DNA of 5,255 nt from Nitrospina sp. (GTDB lineage: Bacteria > Nitrospinota > Nitrospinia > Nitrospinales > Nitrospinaceae): NCBI GenBank assembly GCA_004357365.1, contig SMVT01000054.1, positions 1-5,255 on the forward strand, in the 5' to 3' direction. The position numbers were made by a program, and so were the translations under genes. Position 1 is the first letter of the stretch; every line of letters begins with the position of its first letter. Positions 1-5,255 of the stretch are shown in pieces. The notes beneath the pieces are model-generated. The model ran no database searches. It was given only the letters and a program-made list of their open reading frames with translations, and was not told the DNA's origin.

Positions 1-1
1 C

Positions 2-823
2 AACACGTTCCAATTGTACACCCCGGCGATGAACTTCAAGGCGATGGAACGGCTGGCGGTGGAGAAAAACCTGAGAAAGGCGCTGGACCGCGAGGAGTTC
101 GTGTTGTTTTACCAGCCGAAAATCAATCTAAAGTCCGGCCAGATCGCGGGCATGGAGGCTCTTCTGCGCTGGGACAGTCCGGAGTTGGGAATGGTCATGC
201 CCAATCAGTTCATCCCCGTGGCGGAGGAAACCCGCATCATTATTCCACTGGGACATTGGGTTCTGCACACCGCCTGCCGGCAGGCCCAGATCTGGCGGGA
301 AGCCGGGTTGCCGCCGTTGCCCATCTCGGTCAACCTGTCCGTCATTCAGTTTACGCATCCCAATCTGGTGTCCGAGATCAGCAAGGTTCTGGATCAAACG
401 GGAACCCCGCCGCACCAACTGGAACTGGAAATCACCGAAACGGTTTTAATGCAGGACACCACGCTGGCGGTTTCCATTCTTAAGAAACTCAGCGAATTGG
501 GAATCAAAATTTCGCTCGACGATTTCGGGACCGGTTTTTCTTCACTCAATTATTTGAAAAACCTTCCGCTGGATTACCTGAAGATCGACCGGACCTTCAT
601 CAAGGATTTCAACCTGCAGACCAACTCCGCCATCACCAAAGCCATCGTCACCCTCGCGCAAAGCCTGAATATGAAAACCATCGCCGAAGGCGTGGAGACC
701 GAAGAGCAAAAACAATTTTTGAAGGAATTGAATTGTGATGAAGCGCAGGGTTACCTGTTCAGCCGGCCTGTTCCCAAGGAGGAAATCGAGAAACTTATAA
801 AATCCGGGAAAACATTCAAATGA
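2..823 (+). CDS. EAL-domain cyclic-di-GMP phosphodiesterase, C-terminal part (5' end outside window)
   Basis: EAL domains hydrolyse the second messenger c-di-GMP to linear pGpG in the cytoplasm. The frame is open from the left edge (first whole codon at base 2, counted here as residue 1), so the gene is cut. The first residues, NTFQLYTPAMN, look like the linker that joins a GGDEF domain to an EAL domain, so the full protein is probably a GGDEF-EAL or sensor-GGDEF-EAL protein (inference). All signature residues of an active enzyme are visible: EALLRW at 52-57, Asn111 in SVNLS, Glu143 and Glu146 in ELEITE, DDFGTG at 173-178 with an intact loop 6, Lys194 in YLKID, Glu229 in AEGVET, and Gln249 in QGYLFSRP. 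It ends at TGA 821-823 after a short basic tail. The TTG at 14 is internal to the linker and is not a credible start. Domain identity is very secure. Activity is predicted from the motifs, and the input signal lies outside the window. Confidence 0.96.
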   Translation, partial: NTFQLYTPAMNFKAMERLAVEKNLRKALDREEFVLFYQPKINLKSGQIAGMEALLRWDSPELGMVMPNQFIPVAEETRIIIPLGHWVLHTACRQAQIWREAGLPPLPISVNLSVIQFTHPNLVSEISKVLDQTGTPPHQLELEITETVLMQDTTLAVSILKKLSELGIKISLDDFGTGFSSLNYLKNLPLDYLKIDRTFIKDFNLQTNSAITKAIVTLAQSLNMKTIAEGVETEEQKQFLKELNCDEAQGYLFSRPVPKEEIEKLIKSGKTFK

Positions 824-826
824 AGG

Positions 827-1468
827 TTATGAGGTGAGTTTTTTAAGCCCCTGGTCCCAGTCGGCGTTTTCAAATTCCTGGGCGGTGATCGGACCCATAT
901 TGCCGAATTTTTCCCGCTCGGTGAAAGTCAAATCCAAATCCTGAACCACCATCAACGGGTCTTCTTCCATATCGATGAAATCTTCAAAGGCTGAAGCACG
1001 ATCCGGAGCTTCCAGGCTCTCGTATCCCTTCATATCCGGAGACGGATGGGATCCCTTGAGCCGGCCCATTCCATGCGCCGGGAATGATCCCCCGCCCGCC
1101 CCGGCGCCTTCACCGATGGCCTCCAGATACTCCCGGTAAAGACGGTAATGGGTAAAGCGGAACGGGCTGATCCGGTTGGCCTGGATCAGGTCTGCGGAAG
1201 CCATCCGATACTGTTTTTGCCGGAGAAAGATGCGGCCGCGGTAGACATGGGCCAAAAAGTGGTTGGGATGCAGGCTCAGCACCCTATTCAAATTCAGCTG
1301 GGCCACCGTAAAATTTTTATTTTCAATGTGTTGAATGGCCTGATCGAAATGCCGGCGAACGGATGTGCGCAGGTTTTCCCGCAGAATAAACAGCGGCTCC
1401 ACTACCGGGAAAAACAATCGTCCCACCTGGTACACCCCCCAATGGAGCTTTTGCCGTAACTGGCCCAT
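827..1468 (-). CDS. TPR-repeat protein with Gly-rich linker and acidic C-terminal tail
   Basis: This is a 213-residue protein that I do not recognise as a named family. The N-terminus (about residues 10-29) is a hydrophobic, aromatic stretch broken by Arg and Glu, more like an amphipathic or peripheral membrane helix than a signal peptide. Residues about 37-70 and 71-104 form two tetratricopeptide-like helix pairs (FDQAIQHIENKNFTVAQLNL, then LAHVYRGRIFLRQKQYRMAS), which normally bind partner proteins. A flexible Gly/Ala/Ser/Pro-rich linker follows (about 120-150), then an acidic tail (about 161-209) ending in GPITAQEFENADWDQGLKKL. I chose the ATG at 1466-1468. It has a GGGGGA stretch just upstream, although the spacing is short. 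A TTG four codons earlier (1478-1480) is the alternative. A TGA stop in the same frame, about 20 codons above the TTG, closes the frame. The stop TAA (827-829) lies 3 bases from the stop of the convergent EAL gene. The role is probably that of an adaptor, which is inference. Confidence 0.82.
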   Translation of the reverse strand: MGQLRQKLHWGVYQVGRLFFPVVEPLFILRENLRTSVRRHFDQAIQHIENKNFTVAQLNLNRVLSLHPNHFLAHVYRGRIFLRQKQYRMASADLIQANRISPFRFTHYRLYREYLEAIGEGAGAGGGSFPAHGMGRLKGSHPSPDMKGYESLEAPDRASAFEDFIDMEEDPLMVVQDLDLTFTEREKFGNMGPITAQEFENADWDQGLKKLTS

Positions 1469-1644
1469 AATCCCCCGCAATCGCCCGAGCCGCCTGAGGA
1501 ACAGGGTTTTCGGGCACGATTGAACCGTTCAGTCAAATTGGATGGGCACATTCTAACCAATGTCCAACATGCCGTCAATGATTTCCGCTCGGTGATTCCA
1601 TTTTTAAAGGGGAATAAAAATATCGGCAGGAATATCGAATAAAA
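1469..1644. other. Intergenic gap between YfhO and TPR genes
   Basis: This 176-base gap holds the TPR promoter and its leader. The part next to the YfhO stop is AT-rich, but read on the minus strand it has no stable GC-rich hairpin followed by a T run, so I see no rho-independent terminator for the YfhO gene. Read-through from YfhO into the TPR gene therefore remains possible. Confidence 0.55.
1550..1578 (-). promoter_or_regulatory. Sigma70-like promoter for the TPR gene
   Basis: On the minus strand, TTGACG (1573-1578) is followed after exactly 17 bases by TAGAAT (1550-1555). Each hexamer matches the sigma70 consensus at 5 of 6 positions. Transcription would start near 1543, giving a leader of about 75 bases before the ATG at 1468. 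The promoter lies in the gap between the YfhO stop and the TPR start, so the TPR gene can be expressed independently of YfhO. The call is by consensus match only. Confidence 0.6.
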
Positions 1645-4488
1645 TCAGGCCGGTCGGGAGTTTCTTGCTGTGCGGGTCCGCCAGGCTATTCCTCCCAAAA
1701 TCAACAGGGAAACCCCACTCAGACCCGCCCCATAAAGCACCACGGAAGGTTTGAATTCGAAGACCACGGTATGGCGTCCGGCGGGAATCGTGACACCCCG
1801 CAGAACGTAATCGGTTTGATAAAGACGGGCGGGACGGCCATCGATACTCACCCGCCATCCGGGATAATAAACGTCGCTCAACACCAGAAAAGCCGGCGAG
1901 GCCGAAGTGGTTTCAAGTTCAACCACCGTATCGTTCAATGCCACTATTTCAACCCGGGCCTGGGGGTCAGGCGCACCCAGTGAATCCTCGAAGGGAACCT
2001 CAACCAAAGCCATGCGCTCTGGCTCAAACACGCTGCCATCGGGCAACCGGGAGGTCCGGATGGCCTGAAGGATGGTTTCGGCAGGAGCGGTCTGGACCTG
2101 GGAAACCAACCAGGCCCGCGGAAACGCCCGAAGGTTTTCCAGGACTTCAGTGGTCCCGTAGTGTTCCACCCGGCGAAAACGGACATTGTCCGCCATATGG
2201 AGTATCGGGCGGGATTGCCCGGTATGTTTGTTGAGGAGAGACAACTTGTCAATTTTCAGCGCCCCTTGTTTACCCAACCACTTCAGGGTCAGCCTTTTCG
2301 CGGCAATCTCCTTTTGAACCGGAAGAACCGAAACATATTTATTTGCCCGACAGGGAGGGGTCCGGTTTATTTCGGAAAGGACTTCAAATACTTTGGCCTT
2401 GCGATGCTTCACTTGGGGCTGAACGTCCGCACAATCATAGGCCCATTCCGAGGTGTCCCGCCCGGCCAGAAGATGGGTTTCCTGCACGGTTCCATCGTCA
2501 TCAGTCAATTGGATCCGCAACACCTCCGATTGATCGGGCACCGCCACCGAACAGGCGAGATAGCTGACCACCCCCAGACCCGTCGTCTGAAAGCTCTGCG
2601 GAAGATCCAGATGCAGAGTGCGGGTCATGGAGATTCCGCAATCGTTTCCAAAATACGCCCCGAGATCAAGGAAGTTCCAAACCACGCCATCGATCTGCTC
2701 GGTGAATTTCGCCTGCGTGGGGAGGAAAATATAACGCACCGCCATAATATCCATACTCCGGTTGGAAGGCACGGCCCATTGCCCGCTGACATACCCCCTG
2801 AAGTCCATCGACATCAACTTCCGGTACCGGGCCAGACTCAGTTGGTTGTACCCGCTGGCGCTGGGAATACCCCACAACCAGGAAAGGTTGACAGGAATTT
2901 CTCCCTCACTGGCCATCGCCCCCTGAATGGGAATCATCCTCTGGTGCTTCTCCTGCAACAACTCTTTATACTTCTCCACATGCAGGGGAGATTGCAAAAC
3001 AGACGCATGAGGCGAATAGTACCGCCAGTCCAAAAACCAGACGCAACTCCCCATATCCGCGATCAAAACCAGCATCAAAAAGGTGTGGGTCGTTCGGGAA
3101 GGCGCCACCCGGTTCCAAACCAGAAGCGCCGCGCTGGAAACCAAAAACACCGCCAGCGGGATTCCCACCGCCGGGTTATTCCAGGGAAGCAAATCCAGGG
3201 AAACCACCATTTTTTTTAAAGCGTCCTGCTGAAGCCGGTCGAACAAAAAATAAAAACTGGCCAGACACGCCATCAGGACGCCCGCGCCTCCCAGCACCAG
3301 TTTCCAAGCGAGGCGGAGCTGAGGTCCGTGTTTCTGGACGGCGGCGATCCCCAACCCGGTTAAAACCGACAGCGCCAGGGCCAACTCCACGAAATGCCGT
3401 GCGTGCGCCCGGAACATGCTGTATCCCGGCAACACATACATCAGCTTGATCAACGGGGTCCCATCTCCCAAAGCCAGTAAAAAGGCCAGCACCGCCACCG
3501 TGACCCAAATCCGGACATGAAGCCGGTTCTGCCAAACGGCGATGCCGATCGCGGCCAGCATCCAGGGCAAATAACCGACGTAACCGGTCAACTCCCATAA
3601 ATTCCAATCGCCATAATAATGCGCGCTGTACAAGGACCGGGGAAATCCGCCATACACAAAAGGAAAGAAGAGTATGGGAATCTGATAGAGCGGCAGGGAA
3701 TAGGAGATAAATTCCGTATACGAGAGCGAGGACCGCTCCCCCAAGCCGACCAACTCCAAGGTGGGTAGCAATTGCACCCCGGACAATCCCAAACCGAGAA
3801 GGACCATCCCCGCAAACTGACCGTAGTAGCTCCATCTCCGGGAGGAAGACCACCCCGCCATCAAGGCATAAACGAATCCCAGTCCGACCGCAAAGGTAAA
3901 AACCTGAGTGTGGCCGGCCAGCAGACAAAAGCAATACGCCAGGCATCCCGCGCCGAACCAAAACCCCGAAAACTTCTCGCGGAGCTTGTCCAGCGACCAC
4001 ACGATCAGGGGGAGCCAGGCCGCCTCATGGATCAGGGTAGGATGCCCCAAATGAGCCATCATAAACCCGCTTAGACCAAAGACGAGGCCACTCATCAGAG
4101 CTGCAAACCGGGATCGGGTCAGGTGGAAAACATATCCATAGGTAAAGCTTCCCGCGAAGACATAACCTAAAATAATATAAGTATTCCAACTCTGATAGAA
4201 ATAACTAAAAATTAAAACAAAAGGGTACCATGTCTTAAAGTTAGGGTCTGCGGCGGCCGGATAACCAGAAAACAAAAATGGTGTCCACAAACTTTTGTGG
4301 ACAAAAAAGGAGGAAACACTTTCCAGGATACCATCGAAAGGCGCCAATAATTGCCCACTGAACAGGACGGGCGAAAAAAACAGGACAAAAAATATCGTGT
4401 AAAAAAGTATCGGAAACAAGAAGGACCGGCTCAGCGCCTCGAGATGGAAATTCAGTTTCGGTGTCTCCTCCGGATGGGATGTGGGCAT
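1645..4488 (-). CDS. YfhO-family polytopic membrane protein (GT-C-like)
   Basis: This 947-residue protein has the full YfhO (PF09586) architecture. A short cytoplasmic N-terminus and first membrane helix (about 22-45) lead into an extracytoplasmic loop with an FD pair (51-52) and the family block LWTPFLFSGYPAAADP followed by WYP (67-89). Many more helices follow, with LAGHTQ (about 190-195), YVGYLPW (303-309) and ALGDGTP...LPGYSMFRAHARHF (about 339-366). From about 490 to 912 there is a large soluble, presumably periplasmic region ending in family motifs FPRAWLV (789-795), YYPGW (874-878) and RGVTIPAGRH, then a last helix (about 916-935) and a short basic tail. Characterised relatives in Firmicutes help glycosylate cell-wall polymers using lipid-linked sugars. 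The substrate here is unknown. The ATG at 4486-4488 is my start choice, with a TTG two codons upstream as the alternative. Neither has a Shine-Dalgarno site. No glycan genes adjoin it. Family assignment is firm and function is not. Confidence 0.93.
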   Translation of the reverse strand: MPTSHPEETPKLNFHLEALSRSFLFPILFYTIFFVLFFSPVLFSGQLLAPFDGILESVSSFFVHKSLWTPFLFSGYPAAADPNFKTWYPFVLIFSYFYQSWNTYIILGYVFAGSFTYGYVFHLTRSRFAALMSGLVFGLSGFMMAHLGHPTLIHEAAWLPLIVWSLDKLREKFSGFWFGAGCLAYCFCLLAGHTQVFTFAVGLGFVYALMAGWSSSRRWSYYGQFAGMVLLGLGLSGVQLLPTLELVGLGERSSLSYTEFISYSLPLYQIPILFFPFVYGGFPRSLYSAHYYGDWNLWELTGYVGYLPWMLAAIGIAVWQNRLHVRIWVTVAVLAFLLALGDGTPLIKLMYVLPGYSMFRAHARHFVELALALSVLTGLGIAAVQKHGPQLRLAWKLVLGGAGVLMACLASFYFLFDRLQQDALKKMVVSLDLLPWNNPAVGIPLAVFLVSSAALLVWNRVAPSRTTHTFLMLVLIADMGSCVWFLDWRYYSPHASVLQSPLHVEKYKELLQEKHQRMIPIQGAMASEGEIPVNLSWLWGIPSASGYNQLSLARYRKLMSMDFRGYVSGQWAVPSNRSMDIMAVRYIFLPTQAKFTEQIDGVVWNFLDLGAYFGNDCGISMTRTLHLDLPQSFQTTGLGVVSYLACSVAVPDQSEVLRIQLTDDDGTVQETHLLAGRDTSEWAYDCADVQPQVKHRKAKVFEVLSEINRTPPCRANKYVSVLPVQKEIAAKRLTLKWLGKQGALKIDKLSLLNKHTGQSRPILHMADNVRFRRVEHYGTTEVLENLRAFPRAWLVSQVQTAPAETILQAIRTSRLPDGSVFEPERMALVEVPFEDSLGAPDPQARVEIVALNDTVVELETTSASPAFLVLSDVYYPGWRVSIDGRPARLYQTDYVLRGVTIPAGRHTVVFEFKPSVVLYGAGLSGVSLLILGGIAWRTRTARNSRPA
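4282..4303 (-). repeat. Near-perfect inverted repeat inside the YfhO gene, followed by a T-rich tract
   Basis: TGTCCACAAA and its exact reverse complement TTTGTGGACA are separated by 2 bases, so a 9-bp stem with a 4-base loop can form. Read on the minus (coding) strand, the hairpin is followed by CCA and then TTTTTGTTTT (4269-4278), the layout of an intrinsic terminator. It covers codons 63-69 (VHKSLWT) of YfhO, which overlap a family-conserved motif, so protein constraint may explain part of it. The stem has only 4 G/C pairs of 9. Confidence 0.7.
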
Positions 4489-4510
4489 TTTCAATTTCGG
4501 GTTGCTTGTT

Positions 4511-4549
4511 TTAAAAGTGGACGCACCGAATAATAAAACGAAAAGCCAC
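4511..4549 (-). CDS. Possible leader micro-ORF upstream of YfhO (12 codons, GTG start)
   Basis: A GTG at 4547-4549 lies 4 bases after a strong GAGGAGG sequence and opens a 12-codon frame (MAFRFIIRCVHF) that stops at TAA 4511-4513, 22 bases before the YfhO ATG. An ATG in the same frame at 4562-4564 would extend it to 17 codons, but that ATG lies upstream of the Shine-Dalgarno site. It could be a leader peptide that delivers ribosomes to YfhO, or the match could be chance. No homology can be judged at this length. Confidence 0.25.
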   Translation of the reverse strand: MAFRFIIRCVHF

Positions 4550-4553
4550 CGCG

Positions 4554-4560
4554 CCTCCTC
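4554..4560 (-). promoter_or_regulatory. Strong Shine-Dalgarno-like sequence with no long gene at the expected distance
   Basis: GAGGAGG on the minus strand is the only good ribosome-binding sequence between the lipoprotein and YfhO genes, but it lies about 65 bases before the YfhO ATG. The only start codon at normal spacing is the GTG of the 12-codon micro-ORF. The YfhO frame stays open back to a TGA directly before this sequence, but it contains no ATG, GTG or TTG before the TTG at 4494. Confidence 0.4.
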
Positions 4561-4645
4561 TCATACGCTTCAACGTCAGATGGGCATATCCTTATCGGCT
4601 TCAGGTCCTATAACCCCATCCTAAAAACTCAGAGGACCCGAAAAT

Positions 4646-4966
4646 TCATTCTGGCTTACTTTCGGATTTCTCCGGAGATCCGGGTTGCGGGCAATGGAAA
4701 GCCGCGCCGGCCGCGATGGCATCTCCACCGGCCATACTGAGGGCGTCCAGGCGCACATAGTTGCCGCCCTTATCCGCCGCCTGTTGCCGGAGATGGGCCT
4801 TGGCCTCGTTCATGTCGTCCCCCTTGGACTGAATATCCCCGACCATCAGACAGCCCATCGGCGGATCGTTTTTCATCAACTGGACATTGATCTTTTTTTC
4901 GGGGGTGGAACCACAACCGGAAACCATCACCACCGCCGCCACCATTAAAAACACCAGGCGTTTCAT
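4646..4966 (-). CDS. DUF4156/YjeI-type lipoprotein
   Basis: This is a 106-residue precursor. Residues 1-17 form a lipoprotein signal peptide (MKRLVFLMVAAVVMVSG) with lipobox VSGC, so Cys18 would be lipidated. Gly19 follows rather than Asp, which by the enterobacterial rule favours the outer membrane. The mature part matches the DUF4156 pattern: a cysteine in MGCLMVGDIQSKG (Cys39), a helix EAKAHLRQQAADKGGNYVRL (54-73), and a terminal AFHCPQ (Cys92). The two cysteines are placed to form a disulfide, as in small RcsF-like envelope lipoproteins (an analogy, not a demonstrated relationship). The tail after residue 94 is charged and probably disordered. The ATG at 4964-4966 is well supported by AAGGAGG 4 bases upstream. 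The stop is TGA 4646-4648. It is the first of three same-strand genes, ahead of YfhO. The molecular role of the family is unknown. Confidence 0.88.
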   Translation of the reverse strand: MKRLVFLMVAAVVMVSGCGSTPEKKINVQLMKNDPPMGCLMVGDIQSKGDDMNEAKAHLRQQAADKGGNYVRLDALSMAGGDAIAAGAAFHCPQPGSPEKSESKPE

Positions 4967-4970
4967 AAGC

Positions 4971-4977
4971 CCTCCTT
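4971..4977 (-). promoter_or_regulatory. Ribosome-binding site of the lipoprotein gene
   Basis: AAGGAGG on the minus strand, separated by GCTT from the ATG at 4964-4966. It is a full-strength Shine-Dalgarno site and fixes the start of the lipoprotein. Confidence 0.85.
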
Positions 4978-5005
4978 CAGAAATGAAATAATATCTTATC
5001 CTTTA

Positions 5006-5034
5006 ATGGTAAAGGGGGACCCGGGAGCCGTCAA
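5006..5034 (-). promoter_or_regulatory. Sigma70-like promoter candidate for the lipoprotein gene
   Basis: On the minus strand, TTGACG (5029-5034) is followed after 17 bases by TACCAT (5006-5011), which keeps the most important first two and last two -10 bases. The leader would be about 35 bases, AT-rich and ending in the strong ribosome-binding site. The -10 is weaker than that of the TPR promoter. The -35 context ATTGACGGC is identical in the two. Confidence 0.45.
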
Positions 5035-5199
5035 TTCGGAAAATAGAATAGTTGCCGCGTGAAGTCTTGCAGACACACAACAAGGAAATCCAACTGAATC
5101 AGACCAGCGGAACAGGGGCTATGAGTTACAATAGGGCCATATTATCGGCAACCGGTCTTATTAAATCCGCTAAAAAATATTTATTAACTGTTTCTACCC

Positions 5200-5204
5200 G
5201 GAGG
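5200..5204 (+). promoter_or_regulatory. Ribosome-binding site of the right-edge gene
   Basis: GGAGG lies 9 bases before the ATG at 5214. It favours this start over an in-frame ATG at 5121, which has only AGGGG four to five bases upstream. Confidence 0.6.
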
Positions 5205-5213
5205 CGGTTTGCC

Positions 5214-5255
5214 ATGACCCAGACCACAGCCATTGCCCTTTTTGTGCGGGTGGTG
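5214..5255 (+). CDS. Start of a divergent gene, possibly a LysR-type regulator (truncated by window edge)
   Basis: Only 14 codons are visible (MTQTTAIALFVRVV). The ATG has GGAGG at a normal distance. The stretch TAIALFVRVV resembles the extreme N-terminus of many LysR-type transcriptional regulators, where a block of the type ALxLFVRVVExGSFS opens the winged helix-turn-helix. With 14 residues this is suggestive only. A hydrophobic segment of an unrelated protein is possible. The frame is open upstream to a TAG at 5049, and an alternative ATG at 5121 would add 31 basic residues, which would be unusual for a LysR protein. A divergent position next to the lipoprotein gene would fit a regulator, but no functional link is shown. 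Confidence 0.5.
   Translation, partial: MTQTTAIALFVRVV

Larger units (their letters stand above)
4489..4645. other. Intergenic gap between lipoprotein and YfhO genes
   Basis: This 157-base gap contains the Shine-Dalgarno-like sequence and micro-ORF, plus a 6-bp inverted repeat (GGTCCT 4604-4609, AGGACC 4633-4638) with a 23-base loop. That repeat lacks a T run and is not a credible terminator. I see no convincing sigma70 promoter for YfhO here, so YfhO may be transcribed from the lipoprotein promoter or from an unrecognised one. Confidence 0.5.
4967..5213. other. Divergent intergenic region between lipoprotein gene and right-edge gene
   Basis: This region of about 247 bases separates two genes transcribed away from each other. 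Its left part carries the lipoprotein ribosome-binding site and promoter. Its right part (about 5140-5190) is AT-rich. A TACAAT at 5127-5132 and a TATTAT at 5140-5145 resemble -10 elements for rightward transcription, but neither has a recognisable -35 at the right distance. If the right-edge gene is a LysR-type regulator, this is where its own operator would be expected. Confidence 0.4.

Noticed and set aside
14..16. TTG as the true start of the EAL gene
   Set aside because: The frame is open to the window edge, and the preceding residues fit the usual GGDEF-EAL linker, so the gene starts outside the window.
1604..1858. 84-codon frame over the 3' end of YfhO
   Set aside because: It overlaps the conserved C-terminal YYPGW and last-helix coding region in another frame, and has no family features or start signal.
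2161..3219. Long (352-codon) open frame on the plus strand opposite the YfhO gene
   Set aside because: It is antisense to a clear family member, has a His/Arg/Pro/Gln-rich composition with no recognisable domain, and no ribosome-binding site. It is explained by the codon bias of YfhO.
3176..4000. 274-codon open frame on the minus strand, in another frame of the YfhO gene
   Set aside because: It lies wholly within YfhO on the same strand, is Gly/Arg-rich, and has no family pattern. YfhO motifs are continuous across it, so there is no frameshift.
4604..4638. GGTCCT/AGGACC inverted repeat downstream of the lipoprotein gene as a terminator
   Set aside because: The stem is only 6 bp with a 23-base loop and no T run after it.
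5064..5074. GTCT-TGC-AGAC as a LysR-type operator
   Set aside because: A 4-bp arm pair is expected by chance in a region this size, and the regulator itself is not confirmed.

Overview
The window shows a Gram-negative bacterium of moderate GC content. The evidence is a lipobox-bearing lipoprotein of an outer-membrane type, a cyclic-di-GMP phosphodiesterase domain and sigma70-like promoters. The sequence alone does not fix the lineage. A Nitrospinota- or deltaproteobacteria-like source would fit, but that is an impression, not a result.

Layout: (1) 2-823, plus strand: the 3' part of a gene ending in a complete EAL domain, cut by the left edge. (2) 827-1468, minus strand: a 213-residue protein with two tetratricopeptide-like repeats and an acidic tail. 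It converges on the EAL gene with only 3 bases between the stop codons, and it has its own good sigma70-like promoter in the 176-base gap behind it. (3) 1645-4488, minus strand: a large YfhO-family polytopic membrane protein (GT-C-like), which fills more than half the window. (4) 4646-4966, minus strand: a small DUF4156/YjeI-type lipoprotein with a strong Shine-Dalgarno site and a promoter candidate. (5) 5214 to the right edge, plus strand: the first 14 codons of a divergent gene whose N-terminus resembles a LysR-type regulator.

The lipoprotein, YfhO and TPR genes lie on one strand in that order. The gaps (157 and 176 bases) are too long for tight coupling, and no rho-independent terminator is visible in either. 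Read-through is possible, but the TPR gene also looks independently promoted. Nothing ties the five genes to one pathway. The shared theme is the cell envelope and surface (YfhO, lipoprotein) plus signalling (EAL).

I found no mobile element, CRISPR array, RNA gene or clear new system. The points most worth a second look are a terminator-like hairpin inside the 5' part of the YfhO gene, next to a markedly AT-rich patch; a strong Shine-Dalgarno site in front of a tiny ORF while the YfhO start itself has none; and an identical nine-base -35 context in the two promoter candidates.
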